64,000 bases of DNA from contig OZ241901.1 of NCBI GenBank assembly GCA_965202895.1, positions 3,348,001-3,412,000 on the forward strand, read 5' to 3'. Origin of the DNA: JAJDXW01 sp965202895 (GTDB lineage Bacteria > Pseudomonadota > Gammaproteobacteria > HK1). The notes below the pieces were generated by a model, which made no database searches, was not told the origin of the DNA, and saw only the letters and a list, made by a program, of their open reading frames with translations. Positions 16,837-25,331 of this stretch are shown piece by piece (the first letter of the stretch is position 1; every line of letters begins with the position of its first letter). The translations under genes were made by a program, and so were the position numbers.

Positions 16837-16913
16837 CTCCATCCTCCGTCGCTTGCCGCCGCCCCGGCGTTCCGATCCGGGCGCCCTGGTCGGGGCGGCC
16901 CGGTCAGAACCCC

Positions 16914-16923
16914 ACCATATGGT
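16914..16923. promoter_or_regulatory. Palindrome ACCATATGGT, candidate operator
   Basis: A perfect 10-base palindrome extended by CC and GG one base further out on either side, between two divergent catabolic genes. TGGT/ACCA half-sites resemble operators of GntR-type regulators, but no regulator gene is adjacent. It overlaps the region where the promoters of both genes must lie. Confidence 0.35.
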
Positions 16924-16951
16924 AGGCTCGATCATAAGGAGAACGGGGCGA

Positions 16952-18121
16952 ATGGCGGAGGGCGAGCCCATGGCCGCGCGCACGGCAGCCCGCAAAGCGG
17001 CGACACTCGATCCGATGGCCGGCCGCGCGAAGGTCCGTGACGACGACCGGCTGCGCGCCTTCTACCGGGAGCTCGAAGCGCACGAGGCGGGAGCCCTGTG
17101 GACCGTGCTCAACGCCCTCGAGCCCGACCACCCCACCTCGACTTCGCGGCCCATGAAGTGGGCCTGGGACGACCTCCGACCCAAGGTCATGAAGGCCACG
17201 GAGCTCGTGACCGCGGAGGACGCGGCGCGGCGCGTCATCATGCTGGTCAACCCGGATCGGAAGCGCGAGCGGGCGACCTGCGGCTGGCTGTTCTCGGGCC
17301 TCCAGGTGATGCTGCCCGGCGAGGCGCTCTCCGCCCACGAACACACGTTCTCGGCGCTTCGCTTCGTGATCGAGGGGGAGGGCGGCTACACGGTGGTCGA
17401 CGGCGAGATCCTCCACGTCCGCCCGAAGGACTTCCTCCTCACCCCGTCCGGCTCCTGGCACGACCACGGGGTCCGTCCCGAATCCGACACCCCGGTCGTG
17501 TGGCAGGACGGGCTCGACATCCCGCTCGTCCACGCCCTGGAGTGCCCGTTCTACCGGGTCCACCCGGAGCTCCGGCAGACCCCGACGACGCCGGTCAACG
17601 CCTCGCACGCGATGTACGGGACAGGCGGCATGATCCCGGCCGACACCCGCCGGGACCGGCCGTACTCGCCCCTCAGCTACTACCCCTGGACGCGGTCGGA
17701 GGAGGCGCTCCGCAACTTGGCCCGGGTGTCCGACGGCTCCCCGTACGACGGGGTGATCATGGACTTCGTCAACCCTGTCACCGGCGGCCCGGTGATGCCG
17801 ACCATCGGGGTGCAGATGCAGATGCTGCGGCCCGGAGAGCACACCCGCGCGCACCGGCACACCGGGACGGTGATCTACACCGCAGCCGGGGGACGGGGGT
17901 GCTCGATCATCGACGGAAGGCGCTTCGACTGGAAGGAGAACGACGTCTTCTGCGTGCCGTCGTGGTCCCTTCACGAGCATGTGAACGCCTCGGAGGCGGA
18001 CGAGGCGTTCCTCTTCTCGTTCAACGATTCACCGATGATGAGAAGCCTCGCGCTGTGGCGCGAGGAGGTGCTCGAGGAGAACGGCGGACGCCAGGAGGTC
18101 GCCGCCGGGGAAGTCGTGTAG
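16952..18121 (+). CDS. Gentisate 1,2-dioxygenase-like double-cupin protein
   Basis: 389 residues with two cupin domains. The first has the iron-ligand block LSAHEHTFSALRFVIEG and the later SGSWHDHGV, both as in gentisate and hydroxynaphthoate dioxygenases, followed by VWQDGLDIPLVHALE. The second cupin has GEHTRAHRHTGTVIYTAAG and PSWSLHEHVN. Family members cleave gentisate with molecular oxygen to maleylpyruvate. ATG 16952 follows AAGGAG at 11 bases; an in-frame ATG 18 bases further on is also possible. The downstream hydratase at 18205 and an acyl-CoA dehydrogenase pair suggest an aromatic acid route, although no maleylpyruvate isomerase is visible. Confidence 0.85.
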   Translation: MAEGEPMAARTAARKAATLDPMAGRAKVRDDDRLRAFYRELEAHEAGALWTVLNALEPDHPTSTSRPMKWAWDDLRPKVMKATELVTAEDAARRVIMLVNPDRKRERATCGWLFSGLQVMLPGEALSAHEHTFSALRFVIEGEGGYTVVDGEILHVRPKDFLLTPSGSWHDHGVRPESDTPVVWQDGLDIPLVHALECPFYRVHPELRQTPTTPVNASHAMYGTGGMIPADTRRDRPYSPLSYYPWTRSEEALRNLARVSDGSPYDGVIMDFVNPVTGGPVMPTIGVQMQMLRPGEHTRAHRHTGTVIYTAAGGRGCSIIDGRRFDWKENDVFCVPSWSLHEHVNASEADEAFLFSFNDSPMMRSLALWREEVLEENGGRQEVAAGEVV

Positions 18122-18204
18122 AAACCGTTCGTCGGGGCGGGCGGGTGGGGGGCCGCGCCCCGCCCCGCCGGCCGGAAGCTCGTCCACCACGGGGAGGCGG
18201 CCGA

Positions 18205-18996
18205 ATGAACGAAGGGGAGCGCGCGGCCCGCGCCGCGAAGCGGCTGTTCGACGAGCACCGGCGGGGGGAGCGGTTCACCGGATTGCCGGCGGACCTCCGC
18301 CCGCGGAGCCTGGAGGAGGCGCACGCGATCCAGGACCGCCTGCAACGGCTCAACGAGGAGCACGGGCTCGGGCCGCTCGCCGGCTGGAAGGTGGCGCTCA
18401 CCACCCCCGTCATGCAACGGCTCGCCGGCATCGGCCACCCTTGCGCGGGCGGGATCCACGAGGCCTTCGTGCACCGGAGCCCGGCCGTCCTGAACGCGGG
18501 CGGCTACGTGCGTATCGGGGTCGAGGCCGAGATCGCGGTGCGCCTGTCCGCGGACCTGGCGGGCGGGGGACATACGAGGGACTCGGTGGCGGCCGCGGTC
18601 GGCGCGCTCGCGCCGGCGATCGAGATCGTCGACGACCGGGCGTGCGACTACGGCGCGCTCGACGGCCTCGCCCTCGTCGCCGACAACTCCTTCAACTTCG
18701 GCGTCGTGCTGGGGCCGGAGACGACGGACTGGCGCGGCCTCGACCTGCCGGCGGCGGGCGGCCGCCTCGTCATCAACGGCGAGGTCGTCGGCGAGGGCGC
18801 CGGCGAGGCGGTGATGGGGCATCCGTTCGAGGCGCTCGCCTGGCTCGCCGGCGGCCTCGCGGACCGCGGGCGTGGGCTCCGGGCCGGGGACGTGGTGATG
18901 ACCGGCAGCATCGTCGCCACGAAGTGGCCGTCGGCGGGGGACGAGATCGTCGTCGCGGTCGACGGCCTGGGGGAGAGCCGTCTCCGCCTCGCCTGA
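18205..18996 (+). CDS. 2-keto-4-pentenoate hydratase-family protein
   Basis: 263 residues. AHAIQDRLQRLNEEHG and GWKVALTTPVMQ near the N-terminus, GVEAEIAVRL with the metal-binding acidic residues, APAIEIVDDR, ADNSFNFGVVLG and the late GDVVMTGSI are the order of motifs in the hydratase/decarboxylase family (MhpD, HpcG, DmpE). Such enzymes add water to 2-hydroxydienoates after ring cleavage, which fits the dioxygenase 83 bases upstream. GGGGAGG precedes ATG 18205. It could also belong to the related 4-oxalocrotonate decarboxylases; sequence reading alone does not separate them. Confidence 0.85.
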   Translation: MNEGERAARAAKRLFDEHRRGERFTGLPADLRPRSLEEAHAIQDRLQRLNEEHGLGPLAGWKVALTTPVMQRLAGIGHPCAGGIHEAFVHRSPAVLNAGGYVRIGVEAEIAVRLSADLAGGGHTRDSVAAAVGALAPAIEIVDDRACDYGALDGLALVADNSFNFGVVLGPETTDWRGLDLPAAGGRLVINGEVVGEGAGEAVMGHPFEALAWLAGGLADRGRGLRAGDVVMTGSIVATKWPSAGDEIVVAVDGLGESRLRLA

Positions 18997-19041
18997 CGGC
19001 GCGCGGTCGGGGGCCGCCGGCCGCAGGGCGCAGGGGTCCCG

Positions 19042-20115
19042 TCAGAGCCGGGACATCACGAGCCGCGAGAAGTCCCCGGCGAACCGCCATTTCTCGTCGA
19101 CCCCGGTCGCGAACATGAGCTCCTGAAGGCCCTCCGTCTCGAGGGACCGGATCCGCTCGACGAGCTCCTCCGCGGTGCCGGTGAGGCAGGTCGCGCGGAC
19201 GAGGCCGGCGTCGATCAGCTCCGCCTCGCCGGGGTGGAGGCGGGTGTAGTGGTACTCGTGGGTGCGGAAGTGCCGGTGTTCGGGCGGGACCTCCTCGACG
19301 AGGGCGCAGTACCGGTCCCAGATCCGCTCGAGGAAGGGCGGCGGGTCGATCCCTTTCTCGCGCACCTCGTCGTAGAAGTAGTAGACGCTCGCCATCACGT
19401 TGGGGCCTACGGTGCGGATGATCCGATCGGAGTCGGCGGGCTCCCCCGACTCGAGAAGGGCGACGTTGACGAGAGCGCAGTTGCGGAAGCCGTCGAGGCT
19501 GTCCCGCCCCGCCCGCGCCGCGCCCTGGCGCACGTGGGCCATGGCTTCGCCCACCGGCACCCCGCGCGGCGGGATGGCGAACACGAGCCCGTCCCCGTAC
19601 TCGCCGGCGAGGCCCATCGCGCGCGGCCCGAACCCCGATACGTAGAGGGGGATCCGGGGCTCGAGGTTCATGTACTTGAACTCGTGCATCAGCATCCTGA
19701 CCGGCCGGCGGACCCCGTCGAACTCGTAGTCCACCGTCTCGCCGGCGAGGAGCGCCCGGAGCACCCGCAGGTACTCGGCGTACTCGCGGGTCCGCATCGG
19801 GCGCTGGCCCATGCTGCGCATCGCGGTGTTGCCGGTCCCGATCGCGAGATGGACCCGTCCCGGCGCGAGGCGGTTCAGGGTCGCCATCGCGGCGGCGTGC
19901 ACGGGCGGGATCCGGGTGCCGCAGATCGAAGCGCCGGTCCCGAGGCGAAGGCGGGTGGTCTGCCGGGCGGCGAGGGCGAGCACCGCGTAGCAGTCGGAGA
20001 ACAGCATCTGGCTGTCCGTCGCCCAGACCGAGTCGTAGCCGAGATTCTCGGCGTGGGTGTAGAAGCCGATCTCGTCGACGTCGGCCATCGCGCATATGCC
20101 GAACTTCATGCCCAT
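19042..20115 (-). CDS. LLM-class flavin-dependent oxidoreductase
   Basis: 357-residue TIM-barrel protein of the luciferase-like monooxygenase superfamily. MKFGICAMADVDEIG and HAENLGYDSVWATDSQM at the start, LGTGASICGTRIPPVHAAAMATLNRLAPGR split over two helices, and IPLYVSGFGPRAMGLAGEYGDG near residue 190 are the standard landmarks. These enzymes use reduced FMN or F420. The product converges with the hydratase gene. Its natural substrate is unknown; the catabolic surroundings suggest oxidation of an aromatic or acyl intermediate. Confidence 0.87.
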   Translation of the reverse strand: MGMKFGICAMADVDEIGFYTHAENLGYDSVWATDSQMLFSDCYAVLALAARQTTRLRLGTGASICGTRIPPVHAAAMATLNRLAPGRVHLAIGTGNTAMRSMGQRPMRTREYAEYLRVLRALLAGETVDYEFDGVRRPVRMLMHEFKYMNLEPRIPLYVSGFGPRAMGLAGEYGDGLVFAIPPRGVPVGEAMAHVRQGAARAGRDSLDGFRNCALVNVALLESGEPADSDRIIRTVGPNVMASVYYFYDEVREKGIDPPPFLERIWDRYCALVEEVPPEHRHFRTHEYHYTRLHPGEAELIDAGLVRATCLTGTAEELVERIRSLETEGLQELMFATGVDEKWRFAGDFSRLVMSRL

Positions 20116-20203
20116 CCCGCCTCCGTGTGTGCGGGCGGGATTCTAATCGCGGCGGGAAGCGGGCGAGGGAACGGCTCCGGTCGGGGCTCCGGGCGGCGCG
20201 GGC

Positions 20204-20315
20204 GCGGCCGGTGCGGGGGAGGGGGCAGGTTCGGCGCCGCGAGGACGAGGAGCGCCCGCCAGTCGGAGACGAGACGGGGCGGCCGGTGTGGGGGAGGGGG
20301 CAGGTTCGACGCCGC
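20204..20315. repeat. Two 37-base direct repeats
   Basis: 20204-20240 and 20279-20315 agree at 35 of 37 positions (GCGGCCGGTG(C/T)GGGGGAGG at the left end) and are 75 bases apart. They lie in the 290-base gap between the divergent oxidoreductase and acyl-CoA dehydrogenase genes, immediately before a TAGACT hexamer at about 20332 that might be a -10 element. Confidence 0.8.
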
Positions 20316-20405
20316 CCGTCCGGAGGCTCGGGTAGACTGTGCGCCGGGCGTCCGGCAGCCGGAGGAGAGGGCGGCCGCGGCCTCGGAGAACGTCGGGAAA
20401 CCTGG

Positions 20406-21521
20406 ATGGAAGACGCAACGAGCCTCGTCGCGGAGACCTGCGAGCGGGTGTTCCGAGATTGCGCGGAGCCGCGGGCCATCGCCTTCGATCCGGAGAACGA
20501 GGAGTGGCGGGGGGCGCTCTGGAGCGCGCTCGAGGACACCGGGCTCGCGGCGGCCTGGGCGCCGGAGTCGGCGGGCGGAGCGGGCGCCTCGGTGCGCGAG
20601 GGGTTCGAGGCGCTCCACGCGGCCGGCCGGTACGCGGCCGCCGCCCCGCTCGCCGACACCCTCGTCGCCGGCCTCGCGCTCGCGCGGGCCGGGCTCGACG
20701 TCCCCGCCGGCAAGCTCGCGGCCGCCCCGGTCCGCGGCGGCGACCGCATCGTGCTCCGGGCGGACGGGACCCTCTCGGGCCGGGCCGCCCGGGTGCCCTT
20801 CGGACGCGAGGCGGAGCACGTCGCGGTCATCGCACGGGCGGGCGAAGGTACAGGCAACGGCGGTGGTGACGGCGGGGGCGGCGGCGACGGGAGCGGCGGC
20901 GGCTACCGGGTCGCCCTCGTCGAGCGGGCCCGCTGTGATCTGGTCGAGGGCAGGTCGGTGGCCGGGGACCCCCTCGATCTCCTCGACTTCGAAGGGGTGG
21001 GGCCGCTCGCGGTCGGCGGCCGTCCGGTCCCCCGCGACGAGGCGCGCCTCTTCGGGGCCGCGTCGCGCGCCGCGCTGATCGCGGGGGCGCTCCAGGCGAT
21101 CCTCGACCTCTCGGTCGACTACGCGCGCGAGCGGGTCGCGTTCGAGCGGCCGATCGCGAAGTTCCAGGCCGTCCAGCAGGAGCTCGCCCGCCTCGCCGGC
21201 GAGGTGGCGGCGGCCAACGCGGCGGCGAACTCGGCGGCGTGGGCGCTCGAGAACCACGACGCGGAGAGCGACGCGGTGCTCGTCGAGGTCGCCTCGGCCA
21301 AGGTGCGGGCGGGGGAGGCGGCCCACGCCGGCGCCCTCATCGCGCACCAGGTGCACGGGGCCATCGGCTACTCGCGCGAGCATGTGCTGCATCGCTACAC
21401 GCACCGGCTCTGGGCGTGGCGCGACGAGTACGGGGACGAGAGCGAGTGGGCGCTCCGCCTCGGCCGGCACTTCGCCCGCCTCGGGGCGGACGGCATGTGG
21501 CCCGCGCTGACCGCGATCTGA
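20406..21521 (+). CDS. Acyl-CoA dehydrogenase, short form (putative non-canonical subunit)
   Basis: 371 residues. The C-terminal helical domain is clear (QAILDLSVDYARERVAFE, PIAKFQAVQQELA, AHQVHGAIGYSREHVLHRYTHR). The middle beta domain is poorly conserved and contains a glycine-only linker of about 20 residues (around 138-157). The usual FAD-contact block with a Ser-Glu-Pro motif is missing, in contrast to the next gene. Pairs of this kind, one complete and one degenerate acyl-CoA dehydrogenase, form heterotetramers in steroid side-chain and some aromatic CoA pathways; that assembly is inferred here from adjacency (61 bases). Confidence 0.82.
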   Translation: MEDATSLVAETCERVFRDCAEPRAIAFDPENEEWRGALWSALEDTGLAAAWAPESAGGAGASVREGFEALHAAGRYAAAAPLADTLVAGLALARAGLDVPAGKLAAAPVRGGDRIVLRADGTLSGRAARVPFGREAEHVAVIARAGEGTGNGGGDGGGGGDGSGGGYRVALVERARCDLVEGRSVAGDPLDLLDFEGVGPLAVGGRPVPRDEARLFGAASRAALIAGALQAILDLSVDYARERVAFERPIAKFQAVQQELARLAGEVAAANAAANSAAWALENHDAESDAVLVEVASAKVRAGEAAHAGALIAHQVHGAIGYSREHVLHRYTHRLWAWRDEYGDESEWALRLGRHFARLGADGMWPALTAI

Positions 21522-21582
21522 CCTCCGGGGCGGGCCGGGCATCGGGCCGCGGCGCCGGCGTGGACTTTCCGGGAGGACCGTA

Positions 21583-22731
21583 ATGGCCCAGGCGATCCAG
21601 TTCGATCCCATTCGTCTCCCGCCGGAGGCGGACCGCCTGCGCGAGGAGGTGCGCGAGTTCCTGCGCGCCGAGATCGAGGCCGGCGCCTTCGACCCCCACG
21701 ACCCCGCCGGCGACACTTTCAACCGCGAGTTCAGCCGGCGGGTCGGCGAGCGGGGCTGGATCGGGATGACGTGGCCGAAGCGTTACGGCGGGCGGGAGCG
21801 GAGCTACCTCGAACGCTACGTCGTCAACGAGGAGCTCCTCCTCGCGCGGGCGCCGACCCGTGCCCACTTCACCGGCGACCGCCAGAGCGGCCCGGTGCTC
21901 CTGCGCTACGCGCCGGAGCACGTCCGGCTCGACGTGCTGCCCAGGATCTGCCGCGGCGAGGTGACCTTCTGCATCGGCATGAGCGAGCCCGATTCGGGCT
22001 CCGATCTCTTCGCCGCGAAGACCCGGGCGGAGCGCGACGGCGACGGCTGGGTGGTGAACGGGCGCAAGCTCTGGACGAGCGGCGCCCACCACGCCGACTA
22101 CATGATCGGGCTCTTTCGCACCTCCCCGCCCACCAACGCGAACCGGCGCCACGGGCTCACCCAGTTTCTCGTGCCGCTCCGGACGACGTCCGGCATCAGC
22201 ACCCGCCCGGTCTTGAACGCGGCGGGCGGGCACGACTTCAACGAGGTGCTGTTCGAGGACGCCCGCCTGCCCGGCGACCACGTGCTCGGCGAGGTGGATG
22301 GCGCGTGGAAGCAGGCGACGAGCGAGCTCGCCTACGAGCGGAGCGGGTCCGAGCGGTTCCTGGAGACGATCCACGTGCTGATCGAGCTGTTGCGCGACCT
22401 CGGCCCCGAGCCGGACGTGCGCGAGGCGGAAGGGGTCGGTCGCCTCATCGCCCAGCTTCACACCATGCGGCGGATGTCGATCTCGGTGGCGGGGATGCTC
22501 GCGGCCGGCAAGGAGCCGGTGGTCGAAGCCTCCATCGTCAAGGACCTCGGCACGAACTGGGAGCAGGCGCTTCCCGACCGGGTACGCCGCCTCGGCGCGT
22601 TCGTCGAACGGAGCGAGCGCCTCGAAGCGGTCCTCGCCCACGACACGATCATCGCTCCGAAGCTCACCATCCAGGGGGGAACGCGGGAGATCCTCCGCGG
22701 TATCATCGCGCGCGGCCTCGGTCTTCGCTGA
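21583..22731 (+). CDS. Acyl-CoA dehydrogenase
   Basis: 382 residues with the full family pattern: LREEVREFLRAEIEAG at the start, GWIGMTWPKRYGG, the FAD/substrate block FCIGMSEPDSGSDLFAAKT near residue 130, WVVNGRKLWTSGAHHADY near 157, and the C-terminal IQGGTREILRGIIARGLG. This is the catalytic-type partner of the preceding gene; the usual base position cannot be fixed by eye. GGGAGG lies ahead of ATG 21583. It oxidises an acyl-CoA to the 2-enoyl-CoA with electron transfer flavoprotein as acceptor. Substrate unknown. Confidence 0.9.
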   Translation: MAQAIQFDPIRLPPEADRLREEVREFLRAEIEAGAFDPHDPAGDTFNREFSRRVGERGWIGMTWPKRYGGRERSYLERYVVNEELLLARAPTRAHFTGDRQSGPVLLRYAPEHVRLDVLPRICRGEVTFCIGMSEPDSGSDLFAAKTRAERDGDGWVVNGRKLWTSGAHHADYMIGLFRTSPPTNANRRHGLTQFLVPLRTTSGISTRPVLNAAGGHDFNEVLFEDARLPGDHVLGEVDGAWKQATSELAYERSGSERFLETIHVLIELLRDLGPEPDVREAEGVGRLIAQLHTMRRMSISVAGMLAAGKEPVVEASIVKDLGTNWEQALPDRVRRLGAFVERSERLEAVLAHDTIIAPKLTIQGGTREILRGIIARGLGLR

Positions 22732-22850
22732 TCCATCTCTACCAACCCTCCACGATTGATTCGACGAGGGCACTCGGAGAAGACACCGCGGAACGGCCCT
22801 CCCCCGTGTGAACGCGCGGGGCTCCACGGGAGCAATTCGAGGAGACGACC

Positions 22851-23399
22851 ATGGAATTCCTCATCTTCGCCGCGGTTCTCATGCTCTTCGCCTTGCGGCG
22901 ATGGAGGAAGGGGGCGGGGCGTCTGGTCGGCGCCTCGATGCGAAGGAGAAAGGGGGAGCGGCGCTTGGTCGGCGCCGCGAGGGTCGTGGACGGCGACAGC
23001 ATCGTGGTGAACGGGTTGGAGCTCCGGCTCGAAGGGATCGACGCACCGGAGGCCCGTCAGACGTCGATCGACGCCCGCGGGAGACCCTTCCCGCAGGGGA
23101 AGCGGGCCACGCGCCACCTGCGGGCGCTGATCGGATCGGACCCGGTGCGCTGCGAGCTGCACGGCCTCGACCGGTACGGACGCCGGCTCGCCACCGTGTT
23201 CGCGGCGGATGGGCGGAACGTCAACGCGGAGATGGTGCGCGCGGGGCAGGCGATCGCGTATCTGAAATTCTCGCGCCGCTACGCGAGGGAAGAGGCCGAG
23301 GCGAAACGCCGCCGCCGGGGGATGCATTCGGGCGTCTGGATCACCCCACGGGCGTGGCGGACGGGCCGGCGCGCGGCGTCGGCGGGGCCGGGAAGCTGA
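22851..23399 (+). CDS. Membrane-anchored staphylococcal-nuclease-like protein
   Basis: 182 residues. Residues 2-17 form a hydrophobic anchor or signal (EFLIFAAVLMLFALRR), followed by a duplicated basic segment (RKGAGRLVGAS then RKGERRLVGAA) and an SNase (TNase-like OB) domain: ARVVDGDSIVVNGLELRLEGIDAPE, then GLDRYGRRLATVF with the catalytic-type Arg, and MVRAGQAIAY. The motifs match thermonuclease-like proteins of phosphodiesterase type. GGAG lies seven bases before ATG 22851. It borders the lower-GC island that follows. The nuclease may be exported to the periplasm. Confidence 0.85.
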   Translation: MEFLIFAAVLMLFALRRWRKGAGRLVGASMRRRKGERRLVGAARVVDGDSIVVNGLELRLEGIDAPEARQTSIDARGRPFPQGKRATRHLRALIGSDPVRCELHGLDRYGRRLATVFAADGRNVNAEMVRAGQAIAYLKFSRRYAREEAEAKRRRRGMHSGVWITPRAWRTGRRAASAGPGS

Positions 23400-23569
23400 C
23401 CGCGCCGCGGGTGCGGCGGCCCGGCAGGTTGTGCAGCGGGAGACCGGGACGGCTCGCCGCCGGACGCGGGAGAAACTGGTCAGCCGGTTGACGTAGCCGT
23501 GTAGCGACTCGACATGCATCGTCCCGATGCCGTGGGGCTTCGGGAGCTCGGCTCGTTCCTTCGACCGGT

Positions 23570-25300
23570 CTATCCCGCTGCGATCGGCCAGATTTCCTGG
23601 ACCCACCGTGCGATGCGCTTGCTCCGGGCCCTGATGGTCTCCGCTCCCCATGCGCCTCCCGCGTGGTCCAGCATGTCCCGGGTCAACTTTCGATGCGTGT
23701 GCCTCTCGAGTGCTTGCCGCTTCTCGCTCCACGGCCTGTTGCCCAAGCTGCTGTTCAGCGGACCCTCTACCACGATGAGGTTCCCTGCCGTGTGCAGCAG
23801 CCCTTTCCTCTCCTCGTGCTCTACCTCGTCTGCACCACCCCACCGCATACCTGCTTTCACCGGGAATATATGCTCGATGTTCACCGTCCCCGCGGCCGTC
23901 TGGTCGTCGTGCGTGTGTCTCAGGTGCTCTTCCACCGCCTCCAGCACCACGAGCGGCCAAGCACGGTCTCGCGAGTGGTACAGGTCCTTCTCCTGAACTC
24001 CTCGCTCCACTTCCTCGGCGGTTGCCCACCGTCGGCTGTCGGCGTCCTGCGCCGCCAGCGTCTCCGCTATGACCCGCGCCGCCTCCGTGTCTCGCTTCCC
24101 GTCCAGTGCCCGCACCACGCTCACCGCGAGGTTGCTGGTCCCTTGTGTCGGCATTCCCGCGAGCTTCCGTCTCATCATGTACGCTTCCAGTATCCGTAGT
24201 GCCGGGCTCTCCCGTTCCGGCCCTGCGTCTTCGCGCTCATCGAGCGCCATCAGCACCGGCCCCCACGCCCATGTGTCTGCCGCCCGTATGCGCTCCAGCG
24301 CCGAGCCTCTCGCCGCTGGCAACGCCTCTCCATCCCTCCATCGCGTCCATCGCGCCGCCGCCTTGCCGAGCTTTCTGCCCAGATGTTCGACATCATCGTC
24401 GAACTGGTCCGCCAACACATGCTTCAGCGTTTTGCAGATGTCCTCGGAACGCACCTCGGTAGCTGTTCTTGCGCTCAGCCAGTACCGGAGCATCTCGTCG
24501 CTCTTGTCAATGGTGCGTCGGCCTCGCCCAGTCTTCCCTTTGTAGCTCGGCTCATGGAATGGCCACACTCGTTTGAGCTCGTCCTCGCTGGGCCATCCCC
24601 GGAACCGCCGCCGCCAGACTTCGACAACGTGGTTCTTCGCGAGATCGCTCTGGCTCAATGGGGTTCCACGGGCGTTCAGCGTCTCGAATACGGCGTACTG
24701 CGTCTCCTCGTCGTCCAGCTCGATGACCCCGAACGTCAGGCCCTGACACAGCACGTCCGCCAACGCGTTTCCTCGCTCTTCCTTCTGCGCTTCGACGCTG
24801 TTCAGCCACCCGTAGCACTCTTCCCGGAAGTACCGCTTGGCTCGTACCAGGCCCTCGTGCCCGGCACTGCCGGTCTGCATTGCGGCCCGGAATCCCTCCT
24901 TGTCAGCGAGGCTCGGCGCCATCTTCCAGTCGGCTTCCGTCGTTCCGTCCGGCGTTATGGCTGCAATCTTCATCGCTGCCGGCGTCAGTCCCCGTGCCTT
25001 CAGTACGTTCTCCACCGCTATGCAGAGTATCTGCACCGTCACCAGCCGCTGTTGGCCGTCCACGATGATCCGTGTCCCCCCCGGCCGCTGGTCGGCCTTG
25101 GGCTTCAGCAGGACTACCGCGCCCATGAAGTGTGTTGACTCCCCCCCGTTCACGACCCGCTCCGCACGTTCTTTCAAGTCGCTCCACAGCGGTTGCCATT
25201 GGTCCGTCTTCTCCCACACGTAGCTCCGCTGGTAGGGTGGGACCTCGTACACCGTCTTGCTCGCGAACAGCGTGTGCGCCGTCTGTTTCTTCATCTTCAC
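23570..25300 (-). CDS. DUF262/DUF1524 protein, GmrSD-like putative restriction enzyme
   Basis: 576 residues. The N-terminal half is DUF262 (ParB/Srx-like): YEVPPYQRSYVWE near residue 20, then the hallmark IIVDGQQRLVTVQIL around residue 80 and ETLNARGTPLSQSDLAKN near 210. The C-terminal half is a DUF1524-type His-Me finger nuclease: NIEHIFPVKAGMRWGG (residues about 473-488) and GNLIVVEGPLNSSLGNRPW with Asn. This fused order is that of GmrSD type IV enzymes, which cut modified phage DNA after nucleotide hydrolysis. The start is GTG 25300 or ATG 25294. It lies 31 bases after a 209-aa gene of unknown function and has visibly lower GC than the chromosome around it. Confidence 0.85.
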   Translation of the reverse strand: MKMKKQTAHTLFASKTVYEVPPYQRSYVWEKTDQWQPLWSDLKERAERVVNGGESTHFMGAVVLLKPKADQRPGGTRIIVDGQQRLVTVQILCIAVENVLKARGLTPAAMKIAAITPDGTTEADWKMAPSLADKEGFRAAMQTGSAGHEGLVRAKRYFREECYGWLNSVEAQKEERGNALADVLCQGLTFGVIELDDEETQYAVFETLNARGTPLSQSDLAKNHVVEVWRRRFRGWPSEDELKRVWPFHEPSYKGKTGRGRRTIDKSDEMLRYWLSARTATEVRSEDICKTLKHVLADQFDDDVEHLGRKLGKAAARWTRWRDGEALPAARGSALERIRAADTWAWGPVLMALDEREDAGPERESPALRILEAYMMRRKLAGMPTQGTSNLAVSVVRALDGKRDTEAARVIAETLAAQDADSRRWATAEEVERGVQEKDLYHSRDRAWPLVVLEAVEEHLRHTHDDQTAAGTVNIEHIFPVKAGMRWGGADEVEHEERKGLLHTAGNLIVVEGPLNSSLGNRPWSEKRQALERHTHRKLTRDMLDHAGGAWGAETIRARSKRIARWVQEIWPIAAG

Positions 25301-25331
25301 TGGCTGGCCCTCGGCTGCTGTCTTGCCGGCC

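Noticed and set aside
16853..16951. Extended N-terminus for the gentisate dioxygenase-like protein
   Set aside because: The added residues are Arg/Pro-rich and overlap the divergent promoter region; ATG 16952 has AAGGAG upstream.
20204..20315. CRISPR-like direct repeats
   Set aside because: Only two copies, 37 bases, separated by 38 bases of non-spacer-like sequence, and no cas genes in the window.
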